This document shows, one piece after another, positions 21,594 to 34,365 of a stretch of DNA of 64,000 nt. Numbering within the stretch: position 1 is the first letter of the stretch; the number at the start of each line of letters is the position of its first letter. The notes beneath the pieces are model-generated. The model was not told the origin of the DNA. It saw nothing but the letters and a program-made list of their open reading frames with translations, and ran no database searches. The stretch covers positions 62,001-126,000 of the forward strand of contig CAWZYM010000131.1 in the NCBI GenBank assembly GCA_963966185.1, written 5' to 3'. This DNA comes from Rhabditoides inermis. Its lineage: Eukaryota > Nematoda > Chromadorea > Rhabditida > Rhabditidae. The position numbers were made by a program, and so were the translations under genes.

Positions 21594-22126
21594 GGTGATC
21601 AAAGTTGGACAAGCAAGCTACGTCGTGCGGCGACGGAACCGAGGCGTTCAAGGTGCGTGTTATTCATTTATTTTTGTTTACGTTTCACTATGATCATTGT
21701 ACTGTGTTCTTCTTATGTCGTTGTTTGTGATCGTTGTACTATGTACAATACAATGTCTTTCAGAGAAACACCTCTTCAATCGGCCGCTTCTTCTGCCGCA
21801 TCGACGCCATCGTGTTCAAGGTGTGTTTGGGTTTTTGATATGTCTCATATAGTTTTATGTTAAATTAATTACTAAATTGCTTTGTGTTGTACTTCAGTTG
21901 TTGTTTTATACAAATTGTTGCAGTCTTTCGTCTACGGGGACGAGCTGTCGGTCTGCTGACCCGTCGTCACCGAGTTCAAGGTATGTTGTAAATTATATTT
22001 TATTGTTTTTTTCCATTTTGTGAGCTATCGTCACATGTTGTTCTAGGCTCCCCTGTCCTGCTCCCTGCTCGTGTGAGGCGTCGTCGCTGGGGACGTCGGA
22101 CGCGGACGCACTCTCGTCGATTTAAG
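21594..22126 (+). pseudogene. Micro-exon cassette with nonsense mutation (E13)
   Basis: Same two lesions as E7. Confidence 0.65.
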
Positions 22127-22431
22127 GTAGACCCTCATTTTATTTATTTGTTTACATTAATTGACTAGAATATTGATGTGTATTTGTAGTATTGAAACAT
22201 AAATTGTGTTGTAGTTTAATGGAACAAATAAAACTCTCTTTCGCTCACTTGTTGTTATGATGTGATTGTGATGGTGGGTTGCGGGGTACGGTATTGATAA
22301 TGGATTTGGGATTGATTCAGAATGATTGTGACTTTTTTTTACTGTTTGGTCGTGTTTTATCCTCCTCGAGCAGCACCCCGTTGACGCATCGGACGCACAG
22401 CAGACTGTACTGGAAGGTGTGGGAGGGGGGT

Positions 22432-22565
22432 CCACTCCCTCAACCACTCCCGCAACCACTCCCTCAATCACTCCCTCAACCACTCCTTCAACCACTCCCT
22501 CAACCACTCCCTCAACCGCTCCCTCAACCACTCCCTCAACCACTCCCTCAACCACTCGCTTATCC
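22432..22565 (+). repeat. 12-bp minisatellite, E13 tail
   Basis: Same unit order and variants as in E7. Confidence 0.9.
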
Positions 22566-22963
22566 AATGCCTCGGATATGAAAACTACCGCAACCCTCGA
22601 TATCGCACTTTGATGTATCGGACGCATAGCAGGAAGAATATAGAACTGTATAGAGGGGGGGTCGAGGGGGGGCGGAGCCCCCCTCGGCGGGGGGGTCCAA
22701 GGGGGGGCGGCAGCCCCCCCCTTGAGGTAAAAAAAGTTGAGACCATTTTTTCAGAACTTCGATTTCTTTCGCTAAACAAAACCACTTTTCATTCCAAAAC
22801 TTGTATCCACTCCCTCTCCCAGGCTAGTCTCTATCCATAGTATATGAAAGTCGGAATTTCTCCGTGACGCGACCATAAGCGCAATTTGCATATATGCAAA
22901 TTTCTCGATGATGTAATGGTACAAGGGGACCGAGGACGATGCTGAGATGTCAGCAAAATCCTT

Positions 22964-23043
22964 TGCCCGCGCCGGGAATCGAACCCGTGGGTGCGGCGAG
23001 TGTAGGCGCGCCCGTGCGCCTTAGACCACTACACCACTTGGGC
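22964..23043 (-). tRNA. tRNA-like Pol III unit, E14
   Basis: Same as E2 and E8. Confidence 0.5.
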
Positions 23044-23759
23044 TTGTGTGAGCAGAGCGCGAGAGAGCAATGAGGAGGCAGCGAGGGGGCGTGGCCTGCG
23101 ATAGCGCGTGTGTGTGTGTGAATGGGTGATGGCGAATGATATCGATGATTGCGCAAGGGAACAATGCGTGGAAAGTGTTAGGAGTGATTGGGCTGATGTA
23201 CTGAATACGTTTTGCATTGATATCGATTGATTAATAGTGATTAAACATATCAAATGCACGGGTTTTAATGGGTTGGTGCGTGCAATCGGCTGTAATGAAG
23301 CGGGTATGCGTCGTGGACATGTTTTGTTTGTTTCAATATTTTCTTTTTATTATATTCTTTTGTTCTAATCGCGTTTTGTCACTTTGATATGCGTTTAATA
23401 TCAAAATAATCGCTTGAAACGCGTTTCGCAAAAACATCGTGTTTCGTTGTGCGGTGTGTATGGTGTAGCACAGTGAAGATGACAATTCAATCAGCTGCGT
23501 GCGTGTTTTTGTTTATTTCTTTGTTTTGCGATGTTTTTATAAGGTAATTTGTGTTGTAATGTGTTTTATAATTTTTGTCGATACCAATTTGACGTGCTGT
23601 ATGCGTTTGTATTGCGTGTCGCACTCGTTTAGTCGCGTTTTCGCACATCATGCAATTTCGAATGTTTTTGAATTTCGTTGATTTTGTTGTTGTTCTGTAT
23701 TGCGTTGTTGTTTTATTAGTTTGCAACGTGTTCTACATGTTTATTATTATTTGTTTCAG

Positions 23760-24762
23760 GGTCAACCACCAAGGACAAGCCGGTCTGCTGCTCCATCGCC
23801 GAGCCTGTGAAGGTGTGTAATTTTTTTGTTTACGTTTCACGATGTGTGATCACATTGGACCGTATTATTATTGCGTAGTATGTTTTTGATCAATGTTCTT
23901 TGTTGTACTATTTATAATACAGTTTGTTTCAGAGCCGCTGCTCTCCATTCGGCCGCTCTTCTGCGGCATCGACGCTGGCCTGTGCGAGGTGTGCTTGTTA
24001 TTGTTTTTACAGTTTGTTTTACGATGAATGATAAGTTCGAACGAGTTGTATATGTGTTGATGTGTGTTGTAATACGAATTGTTGCAGATTCGTGCTCGCG
24101 AGGACTTGCTGCCGGTCTGCTGCCCCGTCGTCATCTTCCCCGTCTTCACCAAGTTCAGGATGTGTTCGTTATTATTTTTTATTGTTGTTTTGTAAGCAAA
24201 TCACAACGTGTCCAAGATGTTTAATATTGTTTGTTTCAGGGCCAACCATCAAGGACACGCCGTTTCGCTGTTGTGTCTCCGAGGCTGTGAAGGTGTGGTT
24301 TTTATTTTTTATTATGTTTTCACGATGTCTGATGACATTGGACCGTGGTATTTTTGTGTAGTTTGTTTGTGATCGTTGTACTTTGTTGTGTTATGTGCAA
24401 AACTATTTGTTTCAGAGCCGCTCCTCCTTTGTCGGCCGCTTCTCCCTCGTCCTCGACGCCGGAGTGTTCAAGGTGTGCTTGTTTTTGGAGTTTTTTTGTT
24501 GTGTCTTGTCTTGTAATACCAATTGTTGCAGACTCGCGCCTACGAGGATGGGCTGCCGGACTGCTGCGGCTGTCTCTGTTGCTCCATCGTCACCAAGTAC
24601 AAGGTGTGTTCTTTATTTTTTATTCTATTGTTTTTGTGAGTGAACGTCTAACTTGTTGTTCAGGGTTCTGCTGCCGACGTTCTCCCTCTTGCTGGTGTCG
24701 GGCTCGTCGTCGCTGGACTACAAGACGAAGAAGCTCAAGACGGACGCGCTCTCGACATAAAG
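23760..24762 (+). pseudogene. Two-round micro-exon cassette, decayed (E14)
   Basis: Same as E2 and E8. Confidence 0.6.
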
Positions 24763-25519
24763 GTAGACGTTAATTTTCAGATTTTGTACCTATGCATAGA
24801 TTGGAGTTTTGGATGTGTGGTTGTAACATTAAAAAAATATGTACACATTGTGTTGTAGTTTGTTTAAACTAATAAAACACTCTTTAGCAAACATGTTGTT
24901 GTGAATTATGGTGGTGGTTTGTGAGTTACGGTTTTGGTAGATGGAGTATTTACAAAGGATGGAGTTGGAATGATTGTAGATCAATTGATGATGTTTACTG
25001 TTTGGTTTTTTGTTCTTCCTCGACCTGCACAACGTTGATTAAGTGGACACATTGCTTGACAGATCGTTCCATCAGCCTACAACCTACGACACAGCGGGGG
25101 CAGCGTGTCCCTTCCTTGTCCACTCCCACTCCTTCAACATGCGAGACTTCACGTTTGCGTATTGGATGCATAACTGGCTGGATCAATGATTGTAGGGGGG
25201 GTCGAGGGGGGGCGGAGCCCCCCTCGGCGGGGGGGGTCCAAGGTAAAAAAAAAGGTAAAAAGGGTGAAAAAAAGGTAAAAAAGAGGTAAAAAAAAGTTGA
25301 AAACTTTTTTCAAAAAAAAACTTTTTCTACCAAAATAAAAAATATTTTTTCATTAAAAAAAACTTGTATCCACTCCCTCTCCCAGGCTAGTCTCCTACCT
25401 ATAGTATATAGCAAGGGAAATTTCTCTGTCACGCGACTATAAGCTTCATTTGCATATTTTTGTGACTTTTGTAATGGCTGGTGGACTCGTGATGATGCCG
25501 AGATGTCAGCAAAATCCTC

Positions 25520-25599
25520 TGCCCGCGCCGGGAATCGAACCCGCGAGTGCGGCGAGTGTAGGCGCGCCCGTGCGCCTTAGACCACTACACCACTTGGGC
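25520..25599 (-). tRNA. tRNA-like Pol III unit, E15
   Basis: Same as E3 and E9. Confidence 0.5.
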
Positions 25600-26337
25600 T
25601 TGTGTGAGCAGTGCGCGAGAGAGCAATGAGGAGGCAGCGAGGGGGCGTGGCCTGCGATAGCGCATGGGTGTGAATGGGCGATTGCGAATGATATCGATGA
25701 TTGCGCAACGGGGATGAAGGGGACAATGTGTTGGGGAGTGGTTGGGCTAATGTATTGAATAGTATTTGCATTGATATCGATTGATATCGATTGATTCATA
25801 GTGATTAAACGTATCATTGCACGTGTTTAAATGAGTTGGTGCGTGCAATCGGCTGCGATGAAGCGGGTATGCGTTGTGGGCATGTTTTGTATGTTTCAAT
25901 ATTTTCTTTTTATTATATTCTTTTGTTCTAATCGCGTTTTGTCACTTTGATATGCGTTTAATATCAAAATAATCGCTTGGAACGCGTTTCGCAAAAACAT
26001 CGTGTTTCGTTGTGCGGTGTGTATGGTGTAGCACAGTGATGCACGATGATGATATATGTCAAACAGCTGTGCGTGCGTGTTTTTGTTTATTTCTTTGTTT
26101 TGCGATGTTTTTATAATGTAATTTGTGTTGTAATGTGTTTTATAATTTTTGTCGATACTAATTTGACGTGTTGTATGCGTTTGTATTGCGTGTCGCACTC
26201 GTTCCATCGCGTTATCACTCGCGTTGCAATTTCGAATGTTTTTGAATTTCGTTGATTTTGTTGTTGTTTTGTATTGCGTTGTTGTTTTATTAGTTCGCAA
26301 CGTGTTCTACATACATGTTTATTATTATTTGTTTCAG

Positions 26338-26820
26338 GTGGATCCATGTTGGACAAGCCGATGCGCCGCGCCACCAGCAACTACAACCCGTTCAAGGTGG
26401 GTATTTTATTGCAATTTTGTCATGTATGTTTCAAATGTAACATGTTGCAGGGTTCATCATGCCGATCAAGGCTAACGGAGAGGTTCTGAAGCAGTACATT
26501 GTGATCGGCCACAAGCTGCCGAGCGAGAAGGAGCAAGATCTTCGCATTCAACGATGTTCAGGTACGTGTATTTGCTTCGTCATTTGAAGAAGGCCAGCGG
26601 AGAGATCCTCTCGATGAAGGAGATGATTATTTTATTTAAGGTCTGCGTGGTCATCTGCAGCCCCATCGACGTCGTCACCAAGTTCAAGGTGTGTTATAAT
26701 AATCATACGCCTTATTTTTGTGGGAGGATAACTTCTTGTTCAGACGCCCTTGCCGAACAAGTTTTTGATGTGTCTACGACGAGAAGCAGCTCAAGACGGA
26801 GGAGTTCTTATTTTTTAAAG
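26338..26820 (+). pseudogene. eL20-chimeric pseudogene (E15)
   Basis: As in E9 (SEKEQD form). Confidence 0.66.
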
Positions 26821-27561
26821 GTACTCCTATTTTATTATTTTCTTCACATTTGAACACTTTTGGATTTATTGTATATGAAAATCACGTTGTAGTTTCTTGG
26901 CGCTAATAAAATCCTCTTTAGCTCACTTGGTTGTTTTCCTTTGATGATGGTGGTGGGTTATGGGTGTGAATAGGTTGTGGATTTGGGTTGTATGTTTGAT
27001 AATGTAATTATATGTTTACTGTTTGGTATTTTCGCTTCTCCTCGATCTGCACCCTGTTGACGTATCGGGCGCATTGCGAGGGGCCGATGCGGGCCGGAGT
27101 GCGACTCGGTAGACTCCCGCTCCTCATTTTACTCAACTTAAGGCGTCTCCTCTCCCCCTATCCACTCCCTCGGGTATGAAAACTAGCGCAACCTTCGATT
27201 TCGCACCTTGACGTATCGGACGCATAGCAGGGTGTATAAAGAAATGTAAAGGGGGGTCGAGGGGGGGCGGAGCCCCCCTCGGCGGGGGGGTCCAAGGGGG
27301 GGGGGGGCGGCAGCCCCCCCTTGAGGTAAAAAAGTTGAGAACAATTATTTGAGAACTTTTTTTCTACCAAAAAAAAAACTTGTCACTCCCCTTTTCACTG
27401 TATCCACTCCCTCTCCCAGGCTAGTCTTCTATCTACAGTATATGGTAAGGCGAATTTCTCCGTGACGCGACCATAAGCGCAATTTGCATATATGCAAATT
27501 TCTCGATGATGTAATGGTACAAGGGGACCGAGGACGATGCCGAGATGTCAGCAAAATCCTC

Positions 27562-27640
27562 TGCCCGTACCGGGATCGAACCCGTGGGTGCGGCATATCG
27601 AGGCGCGCCCGTGCGCCTTAGACCACTACACCACTTGGGC
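27562..27640 (-). tRNA. tRNA-like Pol III unit, E16
   Basis: Same as E4 and E10. Confidence 0.48.
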
Positions 27641-27920
27641 TTGTGTGAGCAGAGCGCGAGAGAGCGATGAGGACAGCGCGCGTCGGGCGATAGCGTGTGA
27701 ATGAGTGTGAATAGACGTTGAATAGGCTGTGTGCTGGTACAATCGATGCTATAATGGATGGAACATGTGGTAAACTATTTAGACACGTTATTGCAATACG
27801 TCACTGCTTGATATCGATTAGATATCGATTGATATCGATTGATTGCAAGTGATTTCTGTGTATTGTGTATGTGACCGAGCGGGCCGAGACGAGTGCGGGC
27901 TTTGCGGGAGGCTGCGCGTA

Positions 27921-27995
27921 GCCACTATTGCTCAGGCGGTAGAGCGTCCGCATTTCAAGCAGACGGTGCCGGGTTCGAATCCCGTCTGGCTCAGA
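27921..27995 (+). tRNA. tRNA-like unit P1 (TTC), E16
   Basis: Same as E4. Confidence 0.48.
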
Positions 27996-28061
27996 ATAAT
28001 TTGCTTTCTTTCGACAAGTGTCAGAAGGATAGTGAATGGGTTTTGAGCACATGAATACGTG

Positions 28062-28133
28062 TCCCGGGTAGTGTAGTGGCTATGATGCGGGCGCCGTAAG
28101 TGAGTGTCCGGGTTTCGAATCCCGCTGCTCCCA
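28062..28133 (+). tRNA. tRNA-like unit P2, E16
   Basis: Same as E4. Confidence 0.38.
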
Positions 28134-28571
28134 AATGTTTTGCCCATGCCTTTTATGAAGTTTGCACAAGTTTTAAAGCCTCTCCTCTCCTTTTTCCACT
28201 CCCTCAACCCAAAAGCGGGGGGTGCGGGGGGCGGCAGCCCCCCGATGCAATAAAAAGAAAGAAGAAAGGGGGGGTCGAGGGGGGGCGGAGCCCCCTCGGC
28301 GGGGGGGTCCAAGGGGGGGCGGCAGCCCCCCCTTGAGGTAAAAAAAAGTTTTTAGGAAATTTTCAAATTTTTTTCACAACTAAATAAAATTTATATACTT
28401 CCACTCCCTCTAAAGCAAAAACATGCCCACTCCCAGGCTAGTCTTCTATCTATAAGTATATCGTAAGGAAAATTTCTCTGGAACGCGACTATAAGCTTCA
28501 TTTGCATATAATTGCGACTTTTGCAATGGCTGGTGGACTCGGGACGTTGCCGATATGTCAGCAAAATCCTT

Positions 28572-28651
28572 TGCCCGTGCCGGGATTCGAACCCGCGAGT
28601 GCGGCGAGTGTAGGCGCGCCCGTGCGCCTTAGACCACTACACCACTTGGGC
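28572..28651 (-). tRNA. tRNA-like Pol III unit, E17
   Basis: Same as E5 and E11. Confidence 0.5.
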
Positions 28652-29383
28652 TTGTGTGTGCACTGTGCGAGAGAGCAATGAGGATGCAGCGAGTGGGCGT
28701 GGCCTGCGATAGCGCATGTGTGTGTGTGAATGGGTGATGGCGAATGATATCGATGATTGCGCAACGGGGATCAAGGGGACAATGTGTTGGGGAGTGGTTG
28801 GGCTAATGCATTGAATAGTAGTTGCATTGATATCGATTGATATCGATTGATTCATAGTGATTGAACGTATCATTGCACGTGATTAAATGAGTTGGTGCGT
28901 GCAATCGGCTGCGATGAAGCGGGTATGCGTTGTGGGCAAGTTTTGTATGTTCAATATTTTCTTTTTATTATATTCTTTTGTTCTAATCGCGTTTTGTCAC
29001 TTTGATATGCGTTTAATATCAAAATAATCGCTTGAAACGCGTTTCGCAAAAACATCGTGTTTCGTTGTGCGGTGTGTATGGTGTAGCACAGTGATGATGA
29101 CAATTCAATCAGCTGTGCGTGCGTGTTTTTGTTTATTTCTTTGTTTTGCGATGTTTTTATAATGTAATTTGTGTTGTAATGTGTTTTATAATTTTTGTCG
29201 ATACTAATTTGACGTGTTGTATGCGTTTGTATTGCGTGTCGCACTCGTTCCATCGCGTTATCACTCGCGTTGCAATTTCGAATGTTTTTGAATTTCGTTG
29301 ATTTTGTTGTTGTTTTGTATTGCGTTGTTGTTTTATTAGTTCGCAACGTGTTCTACATACATGTTTATTATTATTTGTTTCAG

Positions 29384-29866
29384 GTGGATCCATGTTGGAC
29401 AAGCCGATGCGCCGCGCCACCAGCAACTACAACCCGTTCAAGGTGGGTATTTTATTGCAATTTTGTCATGTATGTTTCAAATGTAACATGTTGCAGGGTT
29501 CATCATGCCGATCAAGGCTAACGGAGAGGTTCTGAAGCAGTACATTGTGATCGGCCACAAGCTGCCGAGCGAGAAGGAGGAAGATCTTCGCATTCAACGA
29601 TGTTCAGGTACGTGTATTTGCTTCGTCATTTGAAGAAGGCCAGCGGAGAGATCCTCTCGATGAAGGAGATGATTATTTTATTTAAGGTCTGCGTGGTCAT
29701 CTGCAGCCCCATCGACGTCGTCACCAAGTTCAAGGTGTGTTATAATAATCATACGCCTTATTTTTGTGGGAGGATAACTTCTTGTTCAGACGCCCTTGCC
29801 GAACAAGTTTTTGATGTGTCTACGACGAGAAGCAGCTCAAGACGGAGGAGTTCTTATTTTTTAAAG
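29384..29866 (+). pseudogene. eL20-chimeric pseudogene (E17)
   Basis: As in E3. Confidence 0.66.
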
Positions 29867-30605
29867 GTACTCCTATTTTATTATTTTCTTCACATTTGAA
29901 CACTTTTGGATTTATTGTATATGAAAATCACGTTGTAGTTTCTTGGCGCTAATAAAATCCTCTTTAGCTCACTTGGTTGTTTTCCTTTGATGATGGTGGT
30001 GGGTTATGGGTGTGAATAGGTTGTGGATTTGGGTTGTATGTTTGATAATGTAATTATATGTTTACTGTTTGGTATTTTCGCTTCTCCTCGATCTGCACCC
30101 TGTTGACGTATCGGGCGCATTGCGAGGGGCCGATGCGGGCCGGAGTGCGACTCGGTAGACTCCCGCTCCTCATTTTACTCAACTTAAGGCGTCTCCTCTC
30201 CCCCTATCCACTCCCTCGGGTATGAAAACTAGCGCAACCTTCGATTTCGCACCTTGACGTATCGGACGCATAGCAGGGTGTATAAAGAAATGTAAAGGGG
30301 GGTCGAGGGGGGGCGGAGCCCCCCTCGGCGGGGGGGTCCAAGGGGGGGGGGCGGCAGCCCCCCCTTGAGGTAAAAAAGTTGAGAACAATTATTTGAGAAC
30401 TTTTTTTCTACCAAAAAAAAAAACTTGTCACTCCCCTTTTCACTGTATCCACTCCCTCTCCCAGGCTAGTCTCTATCTACAGTATATGGTAAGGCGAATT
30501 TCTCCGTGACGCGACCATAAGCGCAATTTGCATATATGCAAATTTCTCGATGATGTAATGGTACAAGGGGACCGAGGACGATGCCGAGATGTCAGCAAAA
30601 TCCTC

Positions 30606-30684
30606 TGCCCGTACCGGGATCGAACCCGTGGGTGCGGCATATCGAGGCGCGCCCGTGCGCCTTAGACCACTACACCACTTGGGC
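30606..30684 (-). tRNA. tRNA-like Pol III unit, E18
   Basis: Same as E6 and E12. Confidence 0.48.
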
Positions 30685-30964
30685 TTGTGTGAGCAGAGCG
30701 CGAGAGAGCGATGAGGACAGCGCGCGTCGGGCGATAGCGTGTGAATGAGTGTGAATAGACGTTGAATAGGCTGTGTGCTGGTACAATCGATGCTATAATG
30801 GATGGAACATGTGGTAAACTATTTAGACACGTTATTGCAATACGTCACTGCTTGATATCGATTAGATATCGATTGATATCGATTGATTGCAAGTGATTTC
30901 TGTGTATTGTGTATGTGACCGAGCGGGCCGAGACGAGTGCGGGCTTTGCGGGAGGCTGCGCGTA

Positions 30965-31039
30965 GCCACTATTGCTCAGGCGGTAGAGCGTCCGCATTTC
31001 AAGCAGACGGTGCCGGGTTCGAATCCCGTCTGGCTCAGA
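30965..31039 (+). tRNA. tRNA-like unit P1 (TTC), E18
   Basis: Same as E4. Confidence 0.48.
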
Positions 31040-31105
31040 ATAATTTGCTTTCTTTCGACAAGTGTCAGAAGGATAGTGAATGGGTTTTGAGCACATGAAT
31101 ACGTG

Positions 31106-31177
31106 TCCCGGGTAGTGTAGTGGCTATGATGCGGGCGCCGTAAGTGAGTGTCCGGGTTTCGAATCCCGCTGCTCCCA
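31106..31177 (+). tRNA. tRNA-like unit P2, E18
   Basis: Same as E4. Confidence 0.38.
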
Positions 31178-31617
31178 AATGTTTTGCCCATGCCTTTTAT
31201 GAAGTTTGCACAAGTTTTAAAGCCTCTCCTCTCCTTTTTCCACTCCCTCAACCCAAAAGCGGGGGGTGCGGGGGGCGGCAGCCCCCCGATGCAATAAAAA
31301 GAAAGAAGAAAGGGGGGGTCGAGGGGGGGCGGAGCCCCCTCGGCGGGGGGGTCCAAGGGGGGGGCGGCAGCCCCCCCTTGAGGTAAAAAAAAAGTTTTTA
31401 GGAAATTTTCAAATTTTTTTCACAACTAAATAAAATTTATATACTTCCACTCCCTCTAAAGCAAAAACATGCCCACTCCCAGGCTAGTCTTCTATCTATA
31501 AGTATATCGTAAGGAAAATTTCTCTGGAACGCGACTATAAGCTTCATTTGCATATAATTGCGACTTTTGCAATGGCTGGTGGACTCGGGACGTTGCCGAT
31601 ATGTCAGCAAAATCCTT

Positions 31618-31697
31618 TGCCCGTGCCGGGATTCGAACCCGCGAGTGCGGCGAGTGTAGGCGCGCCCGTGCGCCTTAGACCACTACACCACTTGGGC
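31618..31697 (-). tRNA. tRNA-like Pol III unit, E19
   Basis: Same as E7 and E13. Confidence 0.5.
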
Positions 31698-32425
31698 TTG
31701 TGTGTGCACTGTGCGAGAGAGCAATGAGGATGCAGCGAGTGGGCGTGGCCTGCGATAGCGCATGTGTGTGTGTGAATGGGTGATGGCGAATGATATCGAT
31801 GATTGCGCAACGGGGATCAAGGGGACAATGTGTTGGGGAGTGGTTGGGCTAATGCATTGAATAGTAGTTGCATTGATATCGATTGATATCGATTGATTCA
31901 TAGTGATTGAACGTATCATTGCACGTGATTAAATGAGTTGGTGCGTGCAATCGGCTGCGATGAAGCGGGTATGCGTTGTGGGCAAGTTTTGTATGTTCAA
32001 TATTTTCTTTTTATTATATTCTTTTGTTCTAATTGCGTTTTGTCACTTTGATATGCGTTTAATATCAAAATAATCGCTTGAAACGCGTTTCGCAAAAACA
32101 TCGTGTTTCGTTGTGCGGTGTGTATGGTGTAGCACAGTGATGATGACAATTCAATCAGCTGTGCGTGCGTGTTTTTGTTTATTTCTTTGTTTTGCGATGT
32201 TTTTATAATGTAATTTGTGTTGTAATGTGTTTTATAATTTTTGTCGATACTAATTTGACGTGCTGTATGCGTTTGTATTGCGTGTCGCACTCGTTCCATC
32301 GCGTTATCACTCGCGTTGCAATTTCGAATGTTTTTGAATTTCGTTGATTTTGTTGTTGTTCTGTATTGCGTTGTTGTTTTATTAGTTTGCAAAGTGTTCT
32401 ACATGTTTATTATTGTTCATTTCAG

Positions 32426-32958
32426 GGTGATCAAAGTTGGACAAGCAAGCTACGTCGTGCGGCGACGGAACCGAGGCGTTCAAGGTGCGTGTTATTCATT
32501 TATTTTTGTTTACGTTTCACTATGATCATTGTACTGTGTTCTTCTTATGTCGTTGTTTGTGATCGTTGTACTATGTACAATACAATGTCTTTCAGAGAAA
32601 CACCTCTTCAATCGGCCGCTTCTTCTGCCGCATCGACGCCATCGTGTTCAAGGTGTGTTTGGGTTTTTGATATGTCTCATATAGTTTTATGTTAAATTAA
32701 TTACTAAATTGCTTTGTGTTGTACTTCAGTTGTTGTTTTATACAAATTGTTGCAGTCTTTCGTCTACGGGGACGAGCTGTCGGTCTGCTGACCCGTCGTC
32801 ACCGAGTTCAAGGTATGTTGTAAATTATATTTTATTGTTTTTTTCCATTTTGTGAGCTATCGTCACATGTTGTTCTAGGCTCCCCTGTCCTGCTCCCTGC
32901 TCGTGTGAGGCGTCGTCGCTGGGGACGTCGGACGCGGACGCACTCTCGTCGATTTAAG
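32426..32958 (+). pseudogene. Micro-exon cassette with nonsense mutation (E19)
   Basis: Same two lesions as E7. Confidence 0.65.
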
Positions 32959-33263
32959 GTAGACCCTCATTTTATTTATTTGTTTACATTAATTGACTAG
33001 AATATTGATGTGTATTTGTAGTATTGAAACATAAATTGTGTTGTAGTTTAATGGAACAAATAAAACTCTCTTTCGCTCACTTGTTGTTATGATGTGATTG
33101 TGATGGTGGGTTGCGGGGTACGGTATTGATAATGGATTTGGGATTGATTCAGAATGATTGTGACTTTTTTTTACTGTTTGGTCGTGTTTTATCCTCCTCG
33201 AGCAGCACCCCGTTGACGCATCGGACGCACAGCAGACTGTACTGGAAGGTGTGGGAGGGGGGT

Positions 33264-33397
33264 CCACTCCCTCAACCACTCCCGCAACCACTCCCTCAAT
33301 CACTCCCTCAACCACTCCTTCAACCACTCCCTCAACCACTCCCTCAACCGCTCCCTCAACCACTCCCTCAACCACTCCCTCAACCACTCGCTTATCC
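33264..33397 (+). repeat. 12-bp minisatellite, E19 tail
   Basis: Same as E7. Confidence 0.9.
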
Positions 33398-33794
33398 AAT
33401 GCCTCGGATATGAAAACTACCGCAACCCTCGATATCGCACTTTGATGTATCGGACGCATAGCAGGAAGAATATAGAACTGTATAGAGGGGGGGTCGAGGG
33501 GGGGCGGAGCCCCCCTCGGCGGGGGGGTCCAAGGGGGGGCGGCAGCCCCCCCTTGAGGTAAAAAAAGTTGAGACCATTTTTTCAGAACTTCGATTTCTTT
33601 CGCTAAACAAAACCACTTTTCATTCCAAAACTTGTATCCACTCCCTCTCCCAGGCTAGTCTCTATCCATAGTATATGAAAGTCGGAATTTCTCCGTGACG
33701 CGACCATAAGCGCAATTTGCATATATGCAAATTTCTCGATGATGTAATGGTACAAGGGGACCGAGGACGATGCTGAGATGTCAGCAAAATCCTC

Positions 33795-33873
33795 TGCCCG
33801 CACCGGGATCGAACCCGTGGGTGCGGCAGATCGAGGCGCGCCCGTGCGCCTTAGACCACTACACCACTTGGGC
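33795..33873 (-). tRNA. tRNA-like Pol III unit, E20
   Basis: Same as E1 (short T loop). Confidence 0.48.
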
Positions 33874-34152
33874 TGTGTGAGCGGTGTGTGAGAGAGCGAT
33901 GAGGACAGCGCGCGTCGGGCGATAGCGTGTGAATGAGTGTGAATAGACGTTGAATAGGCTGTGTGCTGGTACAATCGATGCTATAATGGATGGAACATGT
34001 GGTAAACTATTTAGACACGTTATTGCAATACGTCACTGCTTGATATCGATTAGATATCGATTGATATCGATTGATTGCAAGTGATTTCTGTGTATTGTGT
34101 ATGTGACCGAGCGGGCCGAGACGAGTGCGGGCTTTGCGGGAGGCTGCGCGTA

Positions 34153-34227
34153 GCCACTATTGCTCAGGCGGTAGAGCGTCTGCCTGTCAAGCAGACGGTC
34201 CCAGGTTCGAATACCGTCTGGCTCAGA
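34153..34227 (+). tRNA. tRNA-like unit P1 (GTC), E20
   Basis: The anticodon stem TCTGC/GCAGA is perfect around loop CTGTCAA, but the T stem is broken (CCAGG against ACCGT). Confidence 0.48.
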
Positions 34228-34291
34228 ATGTTTTGCTTTCTTTCGACAAGTGTCAGAGGGATAGTGAACGGGTTTTGAGCGCATGAGAACG

Positions 34292-34365
34292 TCTCCCGGA
34301 TAGTGTAGTGGCTATGATGCGGGCGTATCAAGTGAGTGTCCGGGGTTCGAATCCCGCTGCTCCCA
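34292..34365 (+). tRNA. tRNA-like unit P2, E20
   Basis: Consensus B box GGTTCGAATCC. Middle reads GCGTATCAAGTGAG. Confidence 0.42.

Larger units (their letters stand above)
11995..22827 (+). repeat. 10.83-kb higher-order repeat, copy 2 (E8-E13)
   Basis: Matches copy 1 almost base for base, apart from the head of its first element and the ~40-bp tract at 12,321. Confidence 0.92.
20656..22827 (+). mobile_element. Helitron-like element E13 (D-type)
   Basis: Counterpart of E7, exactly 2,172 bp, with the same in-frame TGA in the third cassette exon. Confidence 0.75.
22828..25390 (+). mobile_element. Helitron-like element E14 (A-type, chimeric head)
   Basis: C-type head like E8, but the tract after the tRNA-like unit (about 23,150-23,195) matches E2 rather than E8. 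Confidence 0.73.
25391..27424 (+). mobile_element. Helitron-like element E15 (B-type)
   Basis: Third-block counterpart of E3 and E9. Shares the GAGCAAG variant with E9. Confidence 0.75.
27425..28441 (+). mobile_element. Helitron-like element E16 (C-type)
   Basis: Counterpart of E4 and E10; 1,017 bp. Confidence 0.73.
28442..30469 (+). mobile_element. Helitron-like element E17 (B-type)
   Basis: Counterpart of E5 and E11. The length differs only in the poly-G and poly-A tracts. Confidence 0.75.
30470..31487 (+). mobile_element. Helitron-like element E18 (C-type)
   Basis: Counterpart of E6 and E12, with an extra G in the terminal box. Confidence 0.73.
22828..33658 (+). repeat. 10.83-kb higher-order repeat, copy 3 (E14-E19)
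   Basis: Matches copy 2 with mainly homopolymer-length differences and a few substitutions, for example AATTGCG for AATCGCG near 32,032. Confidence 0.92.
31488..33658 (+). mobile_element. Helitron-like element E19 (D-type)
   Basis: Counterpart of E7 and E13. Last element of the third 10.83-kb block. Confidence 0.75.
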
